Assembly (NCBI GenBank): GCA_937931765.1
Contig: CALHAO010000104.1
Span: forward strand, 1-12,985
Direction of reading: 5' to 3'
Origin: an uncultured Thiotrichaceae bacterium
GTDB lineage: Bacteria; Pseudomonadota; Gammaproteobacteria; Thiotrichales; Thiotrichaceae
DNA: 12,985 nucleotides
Part shown: positions 12,984-12,985 of the stretch, piece by piece
Position numbering within the stretch: position 1 is the stretch's first letter
Layout of the letters: each line of letters opens with the position of its first letter
The notes under the pieces: model-generated
What the model was told of the DNA's origin: nothing
The model's input: the letters and a program-made list of their open reading frames with translations, nothing else
Databases searched by the model: none
Translations under genes and position numbers: made by a program

Positions 12984-12985
12984 TA

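Overview
The window looks like chromosomal DNA of a gammaproteobacterium. AcnB, GltA, SucCD, Lpd and the SucB tail all resemble their Escherichia coli counterparts closely in motifs and length, and the citrate synthase looks like the larger hexameric type of Gram-negative bacteria. The later load of VapBC-type remnants and the small protein at 8239 made me think of filamentous sulphur bacteria (Thiotrichales such as Thiothrix or Leucothrix). That is an impression from memory, not something the sequence proves.

Region 1 (1-8195) is a TCA-cycle block on the + strand: the 3' end of sucB (2-oxoglutarate dehydrogenase E2), lpd (E3), sucC-sucD (succinyl-CoA synthetase, 4-nt stop/start overlap), gltA (citrate synthase) and acnB (aconitase B). 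A strong intrinsic terminator closes it at 8169-8195. Together the genes cover oxaloacetate to isocitrate and 2-oxoglutarate to succinate. Three intergenic inverted repeats (1886-1915, 4036-4073, 5461-5504) separate the sub-units. A good sigma70-type promoter for gltA overlaps the second one.

Region 2 (8196-11190) is accessory DNA. It holds a 71-codon unknown gene (+), a convergent PLD-fold putative nuclease (-), an antitoxin gene whose toxin is gone, an intact PhdYefM/PIN toxin-antitoxin pair (-), and a small-alarmone-hydrolase-like HD gene (+) broken by a one-base insertion and then truncated. The 3' end of a vapC gene occurs three times, at about 9616-9705, 10041-10169 and 11046-11175. Only the middle copy belongs to a complete toxin gene. 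The other two are diverged scars, one sitting exactly where the orphan antitoxin's toxin should be and one exactly where the HD gene breaks off.

Region 3 (11190-12985) is a divergent pair: an XRE-like regulator with a large unassigned C-terminal domain (-), and a predicted His-rich, Gly-X-Y-containing lipoprotein (+). The 415-bp gap between them is unusually structured. It has three related palindromes with centres exactly 40 bp apart, further AATGCA/TGCATT half-sites framing a candidate promoter of the regulator, and another inverted repeat. This is the most promising undescribed regulatory unit here. A partial terminator hairpin follows the lipoprotein gene at the window edge.
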